24,862 bases of DNA from an uncultured Bacilli bacterium. GTDB taxonomy: Bacteria > Bacillota_I > Bacilli_A > RF39 > UBA660. The stretch is taken from NCBI GenBank assembly GCA_934096175.1, contig CAKOLG010000017.1, positions 1 to 24,862 of the forward strand. Direction: 5' to 3'. A program made the translations under genes and the position numbers. Numbering within the stretch: the stretch's first letter is position 1; every line of letters starts with the position of its first letter. The notes beneath the pieces were generated by a model. That model was given only the letters and a program-made list of their open reading frames with translations. It did not search any database and was not told the DNA's origin. Below are positions 23,862-24,862 of the stretch, one piece after another.

Positions 23862-24134
23862 ATGATTAAAATAATTAAAAAGAAAATCAATATGAGTGAT
23901 GAACTCAAAGCCAAAATTAATTGGTCTTGCAAATTTAATAACAGACCCTACCAGATTATTGAGGGTCACCTAAGAATTGTGGAACATACTAATCTAGCGT
24001 ATGTTGAGCCACACAAAGTAATTATTGGAGATACACTATATTTATTCTTCAATGAACAAAAACATTTTTATATTGGGAATTTAAAGAAGAAAATCCCTAT
24101 TGCTGATTTATCAGAGTACATAGCAAGGCATTAA
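23862..24134 (+). CDS. Small protein of unknown function beside a serine recombinase
   Basis: The 90-residue protein begins MIKIIKKKINMSDELKAKI and continues with WSCKFNNRPYQIIEGHLRI, then beta-strand-like sequence (AYVEPHKVIIGDTLYLFF) and IGNLKKKIPIADLSEYIARH. I recognise no family, and there is no signal peptide or TM helix. I chose ATG at 23862-23864 because AAAGG and AGGTGTGG purine-rich sequence precedes it. An earlier GTG at 23832 would place the start in the T-run of the tRNA terminator. It lies between tRNA-Gly and the recombinase, so it is likely cargo or a control gene of the same mobile element. No promoter consensus is evident. Function is unknown. Confidence 0.6.
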   Translation: MIKIIKKKINMSDELKAKINWSCKFNNRPYQIIEGHLRIVEHTNLAYVEPHKVIIGDTLYLFFNEQKHFYIGNLKKKIPIADLSEYIARH

Positions 24135-24204
24135 TTAATTGAGAGTTTATATACTCCCACAATATTGGTTTATTTTGTCGTGTAAATAAATTAATATGTT
24201 AGTT

Positions 24205-24234
24205 AAGGTGTCCTTGTTATGTGACACCTTTTTT
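24205..24234 (+). terminator. Terminator between the small ORF and the recombinase gene
   Basis: AAGGTGTC (24205-24212) and GACACCTT (24223-24230) form an 8-bp stem with a 10-base loop, followed by TTTT. It separates the small gene from the recombinase gene. A short inverted repeat GAGT-TTATAT-ACTC at about 24144-24157 lies just upstream, of unknown meaning. Confidence 0.8.
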
Positions 24235-24268
24235 GGTGCCTTTCATTAAAAGAAAAGGAGGAAATATT

Positions 24269-24862
24269 ATGAATAATGAAAGGAAAATTGCCGCAGTTTA
24301 TATTCGTGTTTCGACAGAAGATCAAGCGCGAGAAGGGTTTTCGTTAGGAGAACAAAAAGAAAAGTTATTACAACTCTGTGCATTTAAAGAATATGAAGTA
24401 TTTAAAGTCTATGAAGATGCAGGAATATCTGCTAAAGATATGGAACATAGACCAGCATTTCAAGAAATGCTACAAGATATGAGAGATGGAAAAATTAATT
24501 ATATTGTAGCCTACAAACTAGATAGAGTTACTCGTTCTGTTCGCGATTTAGAAGAACTTATACTAGAGTTAGAAAAATATAATTGTTATTTAGTATGTGA
24601 TAGAGATGATGTTAATACTTCTACTGCTAACGGAAGATTCTTTGTAAGAATGTTAACAGTTTTATCACAGTTAGAAATTGAAATTGTATCGGAAAGAACT
24701 AAATTTGGACTTAATGGAGCAATTAAGTCAAGTCATTTGCCAGGTCCTGCCCCACTAGGATATAAGAAAGATGGTAATAAAAAAACTATTGTTGATGAAA
24801 CAACTAAACCTGTTATTGAAAGAATATTTAAGTTGTATTTGGAAGGCAAAAGTTTTCAGCAA
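24269..24862 (+). CDS. Large serine recombinase, N-terminal part (runs off window)
   Basis: The frame is open from ATG at 24269 to the window end (198 residues). The resolvase/invertase domain is clear: AAVYIRVSTEDQAREGFSL (8-26) with catalytic Ser15, YKLDRVTRSVRDLEEL (82-97), FFVRMLTVLSQLEIEIVSER (124-143) and LPGPAPLGYKK (157-167). After this, VIERIFKLYLEG opens the recombinase domain typical of large serine integrases and transposon TndX/TnpX-like enzymes. These cut and rejoin DNA through a Ser-phosphate link to integrate or excise elements. RBS AGGAGG is eight bases upstream. Its presence, with the unknown small gene, suggests an integrated element starting in this end of the window and extending beyond it. 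Integrase and conjugative-transposon recombinase roles cannot be separated from the fragment. Confidence 0.95.
   Translation, partial: MNNERKIAAVYIRVSTEDQAREGFSLGEQKEKLLQLCAFKEYEVFKVYEDAGISAKDMEHRPAFQEMLQDMRDGKINYIVAYKLDRVTRSVRDLEELILELEKYNCYLVCDRDDVNTSTANGRFFVRMLTVLSQLEIEIVSERTKFGLNGAIKSSHLPGPAPLGYKKDGNKKTIVDETTKPVIERIFKLYLEGKSFQQ

Noticed and set aside
1..24862. CRISPR array, insertion-sequence inverted repeats or a replication origin
   Set aside because: No regularly spaced repeats, no transposase gene and no DnaA-box cluster were seen. Homopolymer A/T runs explain most of the apparent repeats.

Overview
The window is strongly AT-rich DNA from a low-GC Gram-positive (Firmicutes-type) bacterium. 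TGA is used as a stop codon (for example at 3480, 8937 and 12472), so this is not the mycoplasma code 4. Shine-Dalgarno sequences are canonical (AGGAGG/AGGTG), and GTG and TTG starts occur. LytR-CpsA-Psr, TagO/WecA-like, LTA-synthase-like, glucosaminidase and SipW-type signal-peptide proteins together point to a walled organism. A gut Bacilli/Erysipelotrichales/RF39-like lineage is my inference; no marker gene here fixes the taxon.

Region 1 (1-12421, all minus strand) is a surface-polysaccharide locus in three apparent transcription units. The longest runs from a TagO/WecA-like phosphosugar transferase (12394) through GT2, a Wzy-like polymerase, GT4, GT2, a divergent PRPP synthetase and a second GT4, ending at a hairpin terminator at about 4701-4751. 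Genes are 0-60 nt apart or overlap by 4 nt. Next comes a lone acyltransferase-3 gene with its own promoter-like sequence. The third unit is a two-gene ABC polysaccharide exporter (ATPase then permease) followed by a GT2-GT4 fusion that leaves the window at base 1.

Region 2 (12452-16363, minus) holds two secreted or anchored proteins that look like partners. One is a glucosaminidase-like peptidoglycan hydrolase ending in a two-repeat dockerin. Directly downstream is a membrane protein with an N-terminal cohesin-like domain, a cadherin-like domain, one TM helix and a long charged cytoplasmic tail.

Region 3 (16415-19448, plus) carries a LytR-CpsA-Psr protein of unusual architecture, which could attach the Region 1 polymer to the wall, and a small metallophosphoesterase.

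Region 4 (19432-23626, minus) has a two-gene unit (a SipW-type secreted TasA/camelysin-like protein plus a membrane protein reminiscent of DUF5305) and a second two-gene unit (an LTA-synthase-like sulfatase-fold enzyme and an abutting unknown membrane-anchored protein).

Region 5 (23652-24862, plus) contains tRNA-Gly(GCC) with promoter and terminator, then an unrecognised 90-aa ORF and the N-terminal part of a large serine recombinase. The recombinase marks the probable edge of an integrated mobile element. No gene-free stretch exceeds 300 bases; the largest gaps are 4491-4767 and 23573-23861, and their contents are described. Four promoters share the exact 10-mer ATGATATAAT, an extended -10 element.
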